In this document: one piece after another, positions 32,544 through 44,848 of the stretch | Position numbering within the stretch: position 1 is the stretch's first letter | Layout of the letters: each line of letters opens with the position of its first letter | Origin: Solenopsis invicta | Lineage: Eukaryota > Arthropoda > Insecta > Hymenoptera > Formicidae | Assembly: GCF_016802725.1 (NCBI RefSeq) | Contig: NC_052671.1 | Coordinates: 21,495,728 to 21,559,727, forward strand | Direction of reading: 5' to 3' | Length of the DNA: 64,000 nt | Notes under the pieces: generated by a model | What the model was told of the DNA's origin: nothing | Databases searched by the model: none | The model's input: only the letters and a program-made list of their open reading frames with translations | Made by a program: the position numbers and the translations under genes

Positions 32544-32845
32544 ATAAAGTTTTTTACCTTTAAAGTCCGTTTTTTAATAATTTTTAGTAATTTTTTTAGG
32601 CAATTCCTTTTGCCCGAGTTGGAGATTCCTTTTGCCCGGATGTTTTGAAAAGTGTCTAAAAAAAGGTGTCGTCGTAAAAGTCATGTGAGGGTAGTTAAAA
32701 TTAATTTTATGCAAAATTCAACGTCTGTTTCAGAAAGTAGAGACTTCGAGCTACATTTTAGTATAATTATTTTGCAAATTTGATAATTTGAACATAGAAT
32801 TATAGCCATTTAAAAACAAACGATTCCTTTTGCCCGAGTCTCCCC

Positions 32846-33180
32846 TAAGTGCAGTCGCGGGAAATTTTGAATTGGAGTAACTTCTGAGTAACTAATATAT
32901 TATCTTAGTACATAATTTTGTATTTTTACATTTTCTACATTTGTATAATGATTCTACAAATAAGCTAAAAATATTATTAAACTTAATTAAATTGTTTTCT
33001 TAGATTTAAAAGTGTGATCATCTTAAAAATAAAAAAAGTCATATTTTCTAGTAAATATTTTCTAGAACCGCAAAAATAGATTATTTAATTAAAAATTTTT
33101 TTATTTACATTTTAATTACATAAATATTAAAAAAAAAATTTATAACTAACTGCAAGTAAATAAATCTTTGAATAGGGAAA
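32846..33180. other. AT-rich spacer
   Basis: Nothing recognised. Confidence 0.5.
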
Positions 33181-34465
33181 GTTGGCAGGTTAGAAGACGA
33201 GATGGAGGAAGGAAAGATGGGAGGGAAGGAGAGGGAAAAGAAAGTAGAAGGAAATGGAGAGGAAAAGAGAAGAGTGAGAAGGCCGAGCAAGGCAGAAAGT
33301 CTAATGAAGGATAGATCAAACAGTGCGCCGCTACTAGAATTGTTGAAGAGAGGAGAGAAAAAGAAGGGTGAACAGGGGGAGGAGACTAGAGTAGAGGAGG
33401 GAGAAATCTTTAAGAGGAGCAATAAGGTAAAAAGATCGCTAGTCAGCGACAAGAAGAAGGAGGGCTAAGGGAGATATTAAGGGAGGTGAGGAAAGATTTT
33501 AAGGAAATGAAAAGCGAATGGAGAGAATTGAGGGAAGGTAGGGAAGAGATGAGAGAATGGATGGAGGAAATGAGGAAAAGAGTAGACAATTTGGAGAAAA
33601 GAGTGGAGGATATAGAGAAAGGTAGGGCAAGGGCGGAGAAGGAGAAGAGAGGAAGAGAGAAGAATAAAGGGCAAGAGATAGAGCAGATACAGACAAGGGG
33701 AAAGGATGAGATGAAGGAACTGGAAGAAAGGATGAGAAGAATTAGAAGGGGAAAAGAGGGAAAGGGAGGAGAGGATGAGGAATATAATTATAAAGGGGGT
33801 AAAAGTAAAGAAGGAGGGAAAGAAGGAATTAAAAAGAGAGATAGAAAAAATAGTGAAGGCAACGGGGGCAATAGCGAGAGTGGAAGGGGTGAGGAGAATA
33901 GGGAATAAAGAAAAGAGAGGAGGGGTCATAATATGGGTGAAATTCGCGAGTGTGAGAGAGAAAATTGATGTGGTGAGGGAAAAGACAAAGCTGAGAGATA
34001 GGAAGAAGTAAATCGTGGACGACTTGACGGAAAAAGAGAGAAGAGTAAAGTGGTGGATAAAGAGGGAAGCAGAAAGGAATAGAAGAAAAAGAAAAAAGGT
34101 TAGAGTAGGATATATGAAAATGTGAATTGAGGATAAATTATAGATATGGGATGAGATCAAAGATGAATTAAGGGAATAGAAGGGAAGAGATGTAAGAGAA
34201 AAGGAGAGGGAGAAAAGGAAGAGAAAGGGAAAAAGGTTTTTTATTAGGGGGGGGGGGAAGGAGAGGGGAAGAAGGATGGGAATATGGGAAATGGAAAATA
34301 TGATAGAAAGAGGAATAGAAAAAAGAGGGACAATAAAGAATACAAAATGGGTTTTTGGAATGTAGCAGGCATGGAAAATAAAGAGGACTTTAGGGAAAAA
34401 TTGGAAGGAATGTGATGTCATGTTTTTGAGTGAGACATGGTTACAGACAAAAAGGATAGGAGATC
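33181..34465 (+). pseudogene. AG-rich non-LTR element C: ORF1 and start of ORF2
   Basis: Very A/G-rich. 33202-33468 and 33486-33908 give charged sequence with a heptad-like coiled coil (MRKRVDNLEKRVEDIEKG), then frame changes to 33775-34011 with an RRM-like start RNIIIKGVKVKKEGKKELKR and GGVIIWVKFASVREK. The ORF1 tail continues after a stop at 34009-34011 (KERRVKWWIKREAERNRRKR). From about 34340 ORF2 begins: KMGFWNVAGMENKEDF and, in another frame, DVMFLSETW, the first blocks of an APE endonuclease. It is cut off at 34465 by a palindromic element and does not resume beyond it. Same general family as element B. Confidence 0.65.
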
Positions 34466-34843
34466 TTGCACCTTCATGGGCATGCGTGAATTTTTTCGCA
34501 CCTGTCGATAGCGTCAGTCACTGGCAAGCAGCGTTTGAGTGAGATTATTTGTAGTGCTCTTGTCGCAGCGTCGGTTTTTAGGTCTCGATGCAATTGCGAA
34601 GACTACTTGATCTGAGATATCTTTTCAAGTACGACCACATCTAACGTATGTTTCTTTACGTACGTTAGCTATGGTCGTACCGGAAAAGATATCTGAGATC
34701 AAGTAGCCTTCGAATTGCATCGAAACCTAAAAACCGACGCTGCGACGAGAGCACTACACATAATCTCACTCAAACGCTGCTTGCCAGCGACTGACGCTAT
34801 CGACAGGTGGGAAAAAATTCACGCATGGCCACGAAGGTTCAAG
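34465..34843. mobile_element. Near-perfect palindromic (foldback) MITE
   Basis: Ends CTTGCACCTTCATGG and CCACGAAGGTTCAAG; arms of about 180 bp are almost exact reverse complements, centre near 34653 (ACGTATG, TTTCTTT, ACGTACGTTAG). No coding. Inserted in element C. Confidence 0.85.
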
Positions 34844-34927
34844 GTCGGCTCGTGCAAGCGCGATGGATTCAAATTCATCAGGTTTTCGCAAAAAAAAATA
34901 AAGTCGAATACTTTTCTAACAGACCTC

Positions 34928-34990
<63 letters not shown>
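34928..34990. repeat. (TA)n microsatellite
   Basis: About 30 TA units abutting the left end of the next foldback element. Confidence 0.95.
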
Positions 34991-34993
<3 letters not shown>

Positions 34994-35006
34994 TATATAT
35001 ATAATA

Positions 35007-35728
35007 GTTCCGGGACGGCGAAATATCTCGAAAACTAAGCATTTTAGGAAAAAGTGTTTCAGACAAAAGTTGTAGGGTTTAAAAAGATCTATTTACTGAT
35101 CTTATCAGTTTGACCTTGGATGGCGTCGCCAAGGTCAGATTGAAATTACATTAACTTTTTTAAATGGAACACCTAACTTTTTATTGCATATTCTTGTAGC
35201 TTATCTCGAGACCTTTCCAAAACATTACGAGAAAGTTTATTTTCGTTGAGTACTTTCCGAGTTGTGAGGCTTGAAAGCTACAGTGTACTGTAGTGTGGGT
35301 CCAGCCAGTTAAGGCAAGAGTAGCGTGTGGGTCCGGCCAGTTAAGGCAAGTGTGGCGTGTGTCCGGCCAGTTAAGACAAGTGTGGCGTGTGTCCGGCCAG
35401 TTAAGGCAAGAGTGGCTGGACCCACACTACAGTACACTGTAGCTTTCAAGCCTCACAACTCGGAAAGTACTCAACGAAAATAAACTTTCTTGTAATGTTT
35501 TGGAAAGGTCTCGAGATAAGCTACAAGAATATGCAATAAAAAGTTAGGTGTTCCATTTAAAAAAGTTAATGTAATTTCGATCTGACCTTGGCGACGCCAT
35601 CCAAGGTCAAACTGATAAAATCAGTAAATAGATCTTTTTAAACCCTACAACTTTTGTCTGAAACACTTTTTCCTAAAATGCTTAGTTTTCGAGATATTTC
35701 GCCGTCCCGGAACTTTTCTCGCACCCTG
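35007..35728. mobile_element. Foldback element with tandem repeats at its apex
   Basis: Left arm begins GTTCCGGGACGGCGAAATAT; the right arm ends with its complement plus TTTTCTCGCACCCTG, so the complete terminus is CAGGGTGCGAGAAAAG and the left 15 bases are lost beside the TA tract. Arms are about 290 bp. At the centre (35293-35416) are four tandem copies of a 30-32-bp unit containing GTCCGGCCAGTTAAGGCAAG. Non-coding. Confidence 0.8.
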
Positions 35729-35768
<40 letters not shown>

Positions 35769-37313
35769 TGTAGTTAATTTTTGTAATAAGGAACCGATAC
35801 ATGTGTATACTTAATAGATAATGAAATGTGAACCAAATTAAAAATAATAACTTTTAATATAACTTTATGTTTCAAACTGCACAGAGCCTTCTTCATTGTC
35901 AGTAGTAAATAAATGACAAATAAAACTAAATTAATAAGGCAGTAGCATCTTTAAAAATAAACTGATACTGGAATGACATCTATGATCGAAAAAACAGGGT
36001 AACACGCAAAAATACTTTAAAATATTTATAATTTTTTATGAACGTATTTTGTATTTTTTTTACTTCTTTCACACATCCGACATTTATCTACTTTATTAAT
36101 TTTTCAATTTTATCTTGTACATGGAGAATGTAATTTATTTATTATTTAGTGCCAAGACAATGACCTTAATAGACAGACAGGCACAGCATACATCATGCCT
36201 ATATTTATATCCTCGAGAGATTTTAATTTTTAACATAATATTTAAAAGTCTGTTTTTACCAGCTCGATTCTATTACCTGAACAACTTATTACCTAAAGCA
36301 GGGATCATTATTGTTTTGACCATGCCATTGAGAAGAACTGTTATAACGCTCAAATTTAAGAGATATGAAATCAGTGTGTCTTATTTACATTATTTTAAAT
36401 ATGTTACTGACGATGTTGTTAATCCTATATATATTTATTTATTTATTCTACATGCTAATTGTGAATTCATTTCGTTTCCTTGCTTCACATGATGAGTAAA
36501 AAACATTGCTCAATTGTTAATCCTTTATAGCTAACGTACATTGATGTCTTTCGTCACAATTTAGAATTGTACAATCACTCGGTTTACCACCCGATTGTGA
36601 CGGATAAAATATATTTGACTACGCCATGTGACGGTGAGGAGTTCTCGATAACTTTGGTCAATATTCTTTAAGGATAACTCAAACTCGGGTCGAAACGTTT
36701 GAACACGTTTAATAGTTTTTTTTTTTTTTTACATAAACACAGAAGAATTATTGATACGCATCAGCAACCGCGTTGAATCTCATTTGTCCCTTTTTTTCTA
36801 AGTATTAGTTATAAATTATTTATTATACTTCTTTATATACGTATTACCCTCACGAGGAGAGGACGCAAACTTCGAGTCACCGATTTTTGAAAAAGGATTT
36901 TATACAGTATGGTACTTTACCAGAAGAATACCGGAGTAAAAGAATTAAGAAGCGCGGTCGCGTCTCGGCGCTAAGTCAAACGCAGCAAGCAAACCGCCTC
37001 TCTTTACGCGAGTCAGCGACTTCCAAGCACACGAGAGTATCAGATCTCAGTAACGGCTAAACCGATCAAATTCTGAATAATTTCAAATGATAACTTGGGG
37101 AAAATTGCATAATAAAAGTGTTTTTATTTCTTCCTTCCATGCCCTACGTGCGAAAATATTGCGATTGCAAATCCAAATATAGAAAATTTTATGTAACATA
37201 CGTCATTATCATTGTCGCCAAGCAAATCTTGCCGAGTACATGTTTTTGACACAGACACTAACATACATTAGTTAGTCGTATTCATGCGAGACGCAAAACC
37301 ATGTAATGACATT
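35729..37313. other. AT-rich sequence with a PLE 3' fragment
   Basis: A TA-rich run to 35770; 35789-35830 resembles 24660-24720. At about 36672-36705 the GATAACTC, six bases, GGGTCGAAACGTTTG motif marks a Penelope-like 3' end fragment. The rest shows no gene. Confidence 0.45.
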
Positions 37314-38597
37314 TGTGTCATGTCATGGCCGTAATCATGATATAAATACAAGAGTATGCTCTTGCGCATGGTAACGCCAGTCAACCAATGAGAATTGCAG
37401 CCTGACTACGTCATCATTAGGCGGCAAATTCGAAGCGCTTATGCTTAATTTGTCGAATACACGTAGAGAAAGCTGAAAAATGATCGCTGTTATTTGGGAT
37501 AATCAGTAAAATAAAGTATATAATAAATAATTAAATGAATAATGACAATGTTATTACAGAATAAACGAGACTCTCACCAGAGCAATGAATAAGAAGTATG
37601 TCACATCAGTTTATAAATTAGCTAAGTTAAAATTAATATTGGAATCCATGGAATACATTGAAATATTTTGGATACATTGGAATTATGAACAATATTGGAT
37701 ACATGGAAATTATTAATTAAAAATGAATTAATTGTTAATAAATTGTACTATTTTTAAGTAGCATTAATATAATTAAAATAGCATTAATATAACAATTTTA
37801 TTGTTTATGTATGTGTATTTGTTGCAAAACACATTAAGTGAAATAAAGTGAAAATTAGCTGAAATAAAAATTAATGAAATTTTAGTACTTTATTTGAAAA
37901 ATTGGGGATTTATGAATGGAAAAGAAAATCATTGTTTACATATATATTAATATCTTTCTATGTAATTTTATTATTGACAAATTTTGACAATTTTTTTTTT
38001 CTTATGTCTATTTCTGTTTTGTATAGGAATCGTACGATTTATTTTACGTACACGAATGTACGTTCGCGTTCTTACCAAACACAATATTACTTCTTTAGGT
38101 ATTTCAATAGGATGTATTAAACCTATTATTTTTCCAGCCAATGTATTAAAAATAAATTTATCTTTACAAAGTGACGAACCGTGGAATTTACTGAACTCTA
38201 TATTCATAACACGCGTTTCTAACAGTTCTTTAGAAGGATATATACAATTGCCACGTGAAATAAACTGTAGCCAGTCTAAATGATTTAGACTAGCTACATT
38301 AACTGGCAAGAAGCATGTTTCTGTACCTAAATAAGGATATTTATGTTTAAATTTATAGGCTACGTAGCCAGCGACGTATTTTAAACCTTCATCTTCTATG
38401 ATGTCAATGATAACTCATGTGTTATTACATGCCTGCTGTAGCCATATTTTATCGCGCCGAAGTGATCTGAACGTAGCCGAGGCCGTACAAATGTGACGTA
38501 AGCAGGCTGCTGCGCAAGAATGTTCTAAACTCGTCCATCGGAAGAGCATACCCTTGTATTTATATCAGGGCCGTAATCTATAACATTTGTGTCATTG
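37314..38597. mobile_element. P-element-like transposon remnant
   Basis: Inverted ends share GGCC.TGATATAAATACAA and GTATGCTCTT: left near 37329-37375 (+), right near 38545-38590 (reverse complement). The inside holds a C-terminal transposase fragment on the minus strand. Outer limits are approximate. Confidence 0.55.
37969..38405 (-). pseudogene. P-like transposase C-terminal fragment
   Basis: The minus strand reads DEGLKYVAGYVAYKFKHKYP, LGTETCFLPVNVASLNHLDW, YPSKELLETRVMNIEFSKFHG and IPKEVILCLVRTRTYIRVRK, a stretch characteristic of the C-terminus of P-element/THAP9-type transposases. The N-terminal THAP DNA-binding and catalytic regions are absent. No in-frame stop until the end, so the deletion is fairly recent or the fragment is under weak decay. 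Confidence 0.55.
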
Positions 38598-39253
38598 CAT
38601 CTCGCCGATGTGAGAGATTTCCTAAAAGTCGTCAACTTAATGATTAATATTTTAGTTTGCGGGACAGAGCGACACATTTTTCTGCTGGATATTTCAAATA
38701 TGAATCAAGCCTTTTGATTAACAAAGGTATCTTTTCACAAAAGTACATAATTTATAATTTATTTAAGTTTTTGTCATTATATTATAAAAAAATTATTAGC
38801 AAATAAAATTGGCAATGTAAATGTGCATTTCTTAGTAAAGTTTACCTAGAGAATCTGCGCCCTCCTCGTAGGGAAGACAAAACCCAAAAAGTATAACCTA
38901 ACCCTAATCAATCCAAACTATTGTCGCGATTAATCACATTGATATTGACCACATTTTCAGTCCGAAATGGTCCGATCTGGTTAATTGAAACGTCAATTGA
39001 TTTCTGAACGCAGGAAAGTTCTAAACGATGGAAAATTAAAAATATATAATTTTGTAACACAATATCATGTTTTTTAAACTAATCCAAATATTAATTTATT
39101 ATGGAGCTACTTTTCCTCTTTCGCCAATTATACAGTGCGTCAAATTTTTATAAATCACGCCTTAAATAATAAATATTTCATTACTTTGAGTCTAGAATCT
39201 GTTGTGCGTAAACAATACTTTAACGAGTATAATCAAGTTTCAATGTAAAAATA
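38598..39253. other. AT-rich spacer
   Basis: No gene or repeat recognised. Confidence 0.5.
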
Positions 39254-40725
39254 CATTCGACAGCAAAATTAAGGGATCACCTATTCTGATTCCGAAAAAT
39301 AGGCGTAATTCAAGATTATGAAAAATTTTTTATTTTACAAATTTTTGATTTTTAAAAATTTGCTTGTATTTCTTCCTTTATTTCCTAGTGTAAAAAAATC
39401 TTCGAGAAAAATCAATTTAAATAATAGAAACCTTTAAATCATTTTGAAGGTTTTGCCCGTTAACACGAGCCTTGGAAGATTATTTTATAATTTTTTTTCC
39501 ACAAGTTCAAATATCGACTTCAGCAAAGATTAAGAAAACGTTCAACAGCAAAATTAAAGGATCACCAACAGTTACTCTCCAAAAGAAAGTTTAACATGAT
39601 AAGTCAACAAAAATGATAAATCAAATGTTTCAAAACATATTTTACAACTAATATTTTTATGTACACTTTTAATATCGACTTTGAAAACATGTACTGATTT
39701 TTTACGGAACTATACGGATAAAAATAAAAATGAGGCAAAATTTATTACAAATTTTGCGAGTTTATTTGACGTGAATTAAAAATCACAAATGCAGTTTGCA
39801 GGGTTCAAAAGCATGAATTTTTTACCTAGTTTACACCGAACACTTGACACGCATACTAACAAGAAACTTGCTATTAAATTGTCTTAATTTCGACAATACG
39901 TATAAATGTATACGTGATATCTATATTTAATTAATCATCTTGATTCATATTGTACCAGCTTAATATACTATTCATTAAATTTTTTACCAAAAATAAGATA
40001 ATTGAATAAAAAGTTACTAAATATTACGCGTATCAAGTATTCGGTGTAAACAAAGCCTTTATCTTTAATTTGCGTACTTGTTAAGAGTTGTATAAGGTTT
40101 ATTCACCAATTTATTCAACATTAAAGAAAGGGACCATTTTTGCTTCAATATTGCATAACTCAGTGAAAAAAAATCGTACAAAGCTCAACAAAAACGCAAA
40201 TTAAAGCTAAAAATCCACGCTTTTAAATGCTGTAAACTGCATTTGTGTGCGATTTTTATTTCACGCTGTACAACTTAGTAAAATTTTTATAAGATTTTGA
40301 CATTTGTCGGATTTTTTTTACGAATTATTCGACAATGAAGCAAAAGAGGCCATTTTTGCTTCAGTATTGCCTAACTCAGTGAAAAAAATCGTACAAAACT
40401 CAACAAAAACGCAAATTAAAGCTAAAGATCCACTCTTTCGAATGTTGTAACTGCATTTGCATGCAATTTTTATTTCGCGTTGTGGAGCTTTGCAAAGTTT
40501 GTAAAAAATGTTGAGATTTGACGCATCCCCATTTGAATTCGCATAACTTCGTAAACAATCTGTAAATCGTTTAATGACTTATCAATCTCAAAACTAGAGA
40601 TTTCAAGCTTTAAAATGCTTTTTTTTTAAATTTTTTAAAGTCATTTTTGACAAAGTTACACTCTCCCCAATTATGCCTATTTTTCAGAGTCAGAATAGGT
40701 GATCCCTTAATTTTGCTGTCGAATG
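39254..40725. mobile_element. Tc1/mariner-type MITE with about 57-bp TIRs
   Basis: CATTCGACAGCAAAATTAAG on the left matches the complement of the right end (CTTAATTTTGCTGTCGAATG), TA duplicated (39252-39253, 40726-40727). A second copy of the end sequence (TTCAACAGCAAAATTAAAGG) lies inside at 39542. Two direct repeats of about 160 bp at 40135-40290 and 40348-40500 share CCATTTTTGCTTCA and CAACAAAAACGCAAATTAAAG. Non-coding. Confidence 0.8.
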
Positions 40726-40811
40726 TATTTTATCTCTATATTGTATTGAACAATATTTAAGTATAAAAATATTTAAGTATGAAAAAAAATTAATTTATGT
40801 AGAATGCATAC

Positions 40812-41097
40812 TTCATGAATGAACCTCGGTATATTGTCAGTGAGCTCCAAATGATGCCAGAAAGAATATAACGGCTTGCAAACAGCATTTTCGCTTTTAC
40901 ATGGATTTTCCTCATGTTTTGGAAAGATGTATGGCATTAAAGGCTTATCGGCGTAACTTCCAAAACCAAGTCGAAAATTTGTGGTAAATGTTCCGAGCGT
41001 ATTAGCCATCTTCCAGCCTAACCCTACCAGAGTTTCCTTATCGTCCTTCATTGACCATGTAAGATCCATAAGATAATAAAGATCCAATGGGTAATTC
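40812..41097 (-). CDS. Itgbn: Integrin beta subunit exon: start of I-like domain (MIDAS)
   Basis: After acceptor tttaattag (41098) the minus strand reads NYPLDLYYLMDLTWSMKDDK, then KMANTLGTFTTNFRLGFGSY, ADKPLMPYIFPKHEENPCKS, and LELTDNIPRFIHE before donor gtatgc (40811). DLYYLMDLxxSMxDD is the signature of integrin beta I-like domains; the metal site reads D-L-T-W-S, Thr in place of the first Ser, as in insect beta-nu rather than beta-PS. FGSYADKP and the Cys pair (NPCKS...AVCKP) follow as expected. Phase 2 in, phase 0 out, joining to 21056. The next 20 kb of intron is transposons. Confidence 0.94.
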
Positions 41098-41147
41098 CTA
41101 ATTAAAAACAAATAACAAGATATGGTTACAAAAATACATATAAATAT

Positions 41148-41821
41148 AGGGTAAAATCAGTATTTACGCTATGGGGGGATGTATGCTGCAGCAATTAGAA
41201 AAAATAAAAGAAATAAAGATAATTTGCTCTTTGTTATGTGCTTCTATGCTATATTAGTATTGTATTGTAATTACAATTTTTTATTGTTAATATTAACAAA
41301 AATATCGTGAATTGAATTAATTTTTTCATCTAGAAGTAGCGCAATCGTGTATTCCCATCTACGTAACATGATTACTGTAGGAAATGTAAAAGGCGTAATG
41401 ATTATTTCGTGATATGTAAATGTAGAGCGATAGTAAAGAATGGAATACCAGCAAGATACAAGTGCATAGCTCTTGTATTCTTTATTTGACATCTTGTATA
41501 TTCAACTTGTTTAGGATATATGGCTTTTTCAGCGAGCAGGATTTATGCCGTAATACAGACACTGAGTGATTGGAAAGCAGCACTTTACCCTATGTTGAGT
41601 ACTATGTTGAGAATACAATGCGCACATATCTGCACTCTATTGATGTCTGCATATTAATTTCTTCAATATTGCATTATTATTACTTTGTATACATATTTAC
41701 TGTTCTTATTCCCTAATAAACTTTGTAAACACATTTTGTAAGTCATTATGTTATTTTATATGATATTTGTAAATAATCAATGTGCCGTGTATCTTACACA
41801 TGAGTAGTCGTAAATCCCGCC
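41148..41821 (+). repeat. Left copy of a 0.67-kb inverted repeat (possible TIR)
   Basis: Starts ATAGGGTAAAATCAGTATTTACG and ends GAGTAGTCGTAAATCCC; its reverse complement recurs along its length at 62936-63621, with scattered differences and small indels. Together they bracket 22.5 kb. Confidence 0.85.
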
Positions 41822-42129
41822 GCTTTAATTGGGCTCCATTTAAATTGGAGCGATTCTCTTCTTGGTTTACTAACCTTTTGATCTATATGTCCTTAAGGAT
41901 AGACGTAGTGAAATCCGTTAAGTTAATTCTTCCTCTTTTTCTTTCTATTTCATTGGTTTTGAAAATCCTTAGTTTTACTGTTGTTTGTAATCTTAATTTC
42001 TATAGAGAAATAGTCGCTCATTGGTTCACTGTAAGTATTCCGTAATATTATCATATAATTTATGTTTGTTATTGATATATCCGGAATACTGATGTGTTGT
42101 TTAATAATGAATAAAGTTAAATTTTGACT
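41822..42129. other. Spacer
   Basis: Nothing recognised. Confidence 0.5.
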
Positions 42130-42485
42130 AGGTTACTGAGGTTTAATTGACACTCTTGTCGTTGATCCATCATTTAATATGCTCAGCTCCGAATCACCAA
42201 ATAGTTTTGCATGGTGAATTTCCTGCTGGGTCTTTCCGTTAGGAACCTCATACGCAATTTTTTACTTTAAAGTCTTCACATATCATTATATCTCTAAATA
42301 AACCTTTGTTTTTTAATTTATTAAAAAATTCTTCCCACATCCGTTCGTTCACTCGGATGTCTGGTAGTTTGTAAAGTGAAATTACTGTAATCCTATTTTT
42401 TTTTCGTTTATCCTTTTTGATAGACACACACACCCACACACACAAACACATACGCACCCACGCGCTTAAGCACCCACGCGCGCAC

Positions 42486-42565
<80 letters not shown>

Positions 42566-42850
42566 GCGCGCGCACACGCGCACACATGCGCAAACACACA
42601 GAGTTTCAATTTCTATGTAATTTGTGATATCCGATATATTATGCACCAAAGGATCAAGATAATACTTACGTATAATTGCTACCCCTCCCCTCCTCCTTGA
42701 AATTGCACAGGTCTGTCATTTATAATGGTAATGCATTGATCGAATTCAAAATAATTTGTCGAGTGTTGCTACGTCTCTCGTAGGCAAACTGTGTCTAATT
42801 TCATCATTAAATTTCAAAGTTCCAATAATTTGTTTTTAATTTTCCTACAG
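42130..42850 (-). pseudogene. Non-LTR element D: APE endonuclease
   Basis: The minus strand reads GGVAIIIRKYYLDPLVHN-like sequence near 42640-42690 and, beyond a microsatellite, RITVISLYKLPDIRVNERMW and EEFFNKLKNKGLF..IMICEDFKVKNC, matching the VSVYRPP, WxxFF and GDFNAHH blocks of jockey/R1-like endonucleases (GDFN here EDFK). It ends near 42130 before any reverse transcriptase. The upstream parts of the same element are at 42997-44596 and 49700-50682. Confidence 0.6.
42421..42600. repeat. (CACG)n microsatellite within the endonuclease
   Basis: Perfect (CACG)n from about 42484 to 42562, flanked by CA-rich and CGCG-rich borders. It interrupts the endonuclease frame but stays open as a Cys/Val/Arg/Ala repeat. 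Confidence 0.9.
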
Positions 42851-42996
42851 TTCCACTGCATACAATTCAAAGACGCTATTGTTATACAATTAATGTTAAA
42901 AGTACAAGAGATCATGTTAATAGATAAATCATTGTTTAATTATTATTTATTTATATTTATCCTTTTTCTTTAACCTTTTATTTTATATCTAATTAT

Positions 42997-44340
42997 TTAA
43001 TATTGACTTTGATTATATTTCTTTATTATCGACCCCGATTGGTCTTTTTTTATGTTTTTATTAATGACATTTAAGTATTCCATAATACAGCGACTTTTTG
43101 TAAGTTTCGGTTCATTTTTTTCAAATATTTTCGTCAGGTCTAGTATAATAATTCCTTGAGTTTGAAACTTTTTATTGATTTTCTCTAATCTTATCTTATC
43201 ATTTAATCTTAACTCTTTGCCCGCCCTTTTATCTCTCGATGCAGCTTCATCCAATGAAGCTTTTTGTATAATCTGAATTTTCCGCAAATTTGTAACCTAA
43301 AGTAGATTCTAGGTTCTCTATTACCTTTTTTACATTCTTCTCACGTCTTCTCCTCCCCTACGTTTAAACGGAGGGCCCAAAGTGTCTTATCTAATTACGA
43401 GCTGCTAGATCCTGTTTTATCTGAATCCACCATACTATCGCTATCTGAAATCTCATTTATTTCCTCACTAATCTTATTTACATTTTGTACATCCCTTACC
43501 AAAGATAGGCTACTTATTCTTCCTCGATTAAGGCGATGCTGAACTGACGGTGGAACTCACTTAACGTCGATACTGCAGATTGCTGTAGATTTTTTTTCGG
43601 CGAACTGCTGGTCGCGCGTGAGGCGAAGAGTAAGGGGAATAGACTAGCGCACTTTGTCAAACGCACTCATCTGTCCTTGTTTTTTTTACTTTAGCGCCTC
43701 TAATGCAAGATCTCTGAACTACAATGAACCCAATTTCTGCTCTTTGCACCAATACACGTGCAAATTACATAAACAATTTTCAGACATCCATTTCTCTCAT
43801 ACTAGAGCTTCTAGGACCATTCTGCAAGCGTCGTATTGTTCTTTTATTTAATTCATACGCAGTAAACTACTTATTTCATACATACAAAGTCTAAAACTTT
43901 TATATAGGGCACATGTTGTCACGAGTCGGCTGCAGAAGCCGATAATTAAACTATAATTTTTTAATTTACTTTCGTTTTTCGTACTAAATTATAGTTTCCC
44001 GTGTATGTTTTTGTTACTACTTTAATTGTGGAGAAGGATTTTACGATCTATAAAGCCAATTAAGAGAAATGCCTGTCCAAAAATATGCACGTATACAGAC
44101 CGGTTCAGCATCGCCTTAAGGTCTTTATTTAATTTATTTGACTGCGTATTTAAATTGAAAATATGTTTATTGGATACGTTGCCTTTTTTTTATTCTTTTA
44201 TTACTATTTACAATATTTCCCGTAATTTCAAGTGACATTCCACCTATATACGTATAAGATTTACAATACCTCTCTACCTCCGCTATTTTTCTTACATTTT
44301 TATTTTTGATTTTTTTTTGCATCGAATTGGTTTATGTTAC
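42997..44340 (-). pseudogene. Non-LTR element D: degenerate middle part
   Basis: 42997-43287 is open and Lys/Ile-rich (EAASRDKRAGKELRLNDKIR, GIIILDLTKIFEKNEPKLTK), resembling the helical region of ORF1 proteins of R1/I-type elements. The rest is broken by stops. Ordering relative to the zinc-knuckle region at 44340-44596 suggests either the ORF1 tail or a second element. Uncertain. Confidence 0.35.
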
Positions 44341-44596
44341 AGTACATCACGGTGTTAATTAATTTATATTTTTTAAACACAAGGCGCATGTGTCTGCTGA
44401 CCTGTGGTTACCTATGCAATTAACGCATTCAAGCATTACTCTTTAACTATTGTCCTCAGAGTTTGCGTCTTGGCTAATTTTCCTATTTTCTGATTTTGTT
44501 TCCCCTCTACAATTAAAAATTAGATGTCGCCATCTTAAACATTTTTTACACTTTTTAATTCTATTGATATAGGGAAAGATTTTTAATTTAACCCAA
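44341..44596 (-). pseudogene. Non-LTR element D: ORF1 zinc knuckles
   Basis: Minus strand IKKCKKCLRWRHLIFNCRG is a CCHC-like knuckle, and after a stop VNCIGNHRSADTC looks like the second (C-x-x-x-G-N-H). This is the C-terminus of a non-LTR ORF1. The Gypsy element at 44602-49690 separates it from the ORF1 N-terminus. Confidence 0.55.
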
Positions 44597-44601
44597 TATG
44601 T

Positions 44602-44848
44602 TGTTACGAGCAAAGGGTACTCGTACACTCACGCACTCACTCCGGAAAAGAACTAGACTTCTTTATCAAACGTAAAATCACTTTTATTGTTAACGACAAA
44701 ACACGTCCATATGATAAGACAGCAAAACTCCAAAATCCGCAGACAGCTCATTTTTTTAATAAACAAGGCGTTATCAAGGAGAACGCTTCACGGCCTTATT
44801 TACACCGCAGCTCGAACTCGCCTTGCAGGGACGGCTCGGCTCGTAACA
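44602..44848 (-). repeat. 3' LTR of the Pro-primed Gypsy
   Basis: Preceded in transcript sense by a purine tract AAGAAAAGGGATAG (44849-44862). Confidence 0.85.

Larger units (their letters stand above)
25032..32845. mobile_element. pogo-like DNA transposon remnant, opened by a Gypsy element
   Basis: Inverted ends GGGGAGACTCGGACAAAAGG (left) and CCTTTTGCCCGAGTCTCCCC (right) with TA on both sides (25030-25031, 32846-32847). The subterminal motif GGGCAAAAGGAATC recurs inside in both orientations (32260, 32603, 32625). Removing the Gypsy insert leaves about 1 kb, holding only a psq-type helix-turn-helix ORF, so it is an internally deleted copy. Confidence 0.75.

Noticed and set aside
33477..34421. 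314-codon minus-strand hydrophobic frame
   Set aside because: Antisense of the A/G-rich ORF1, giving Phe/Ser/Leu-rich nonsense; the same applies to 14140-14727 and 11227-11586.
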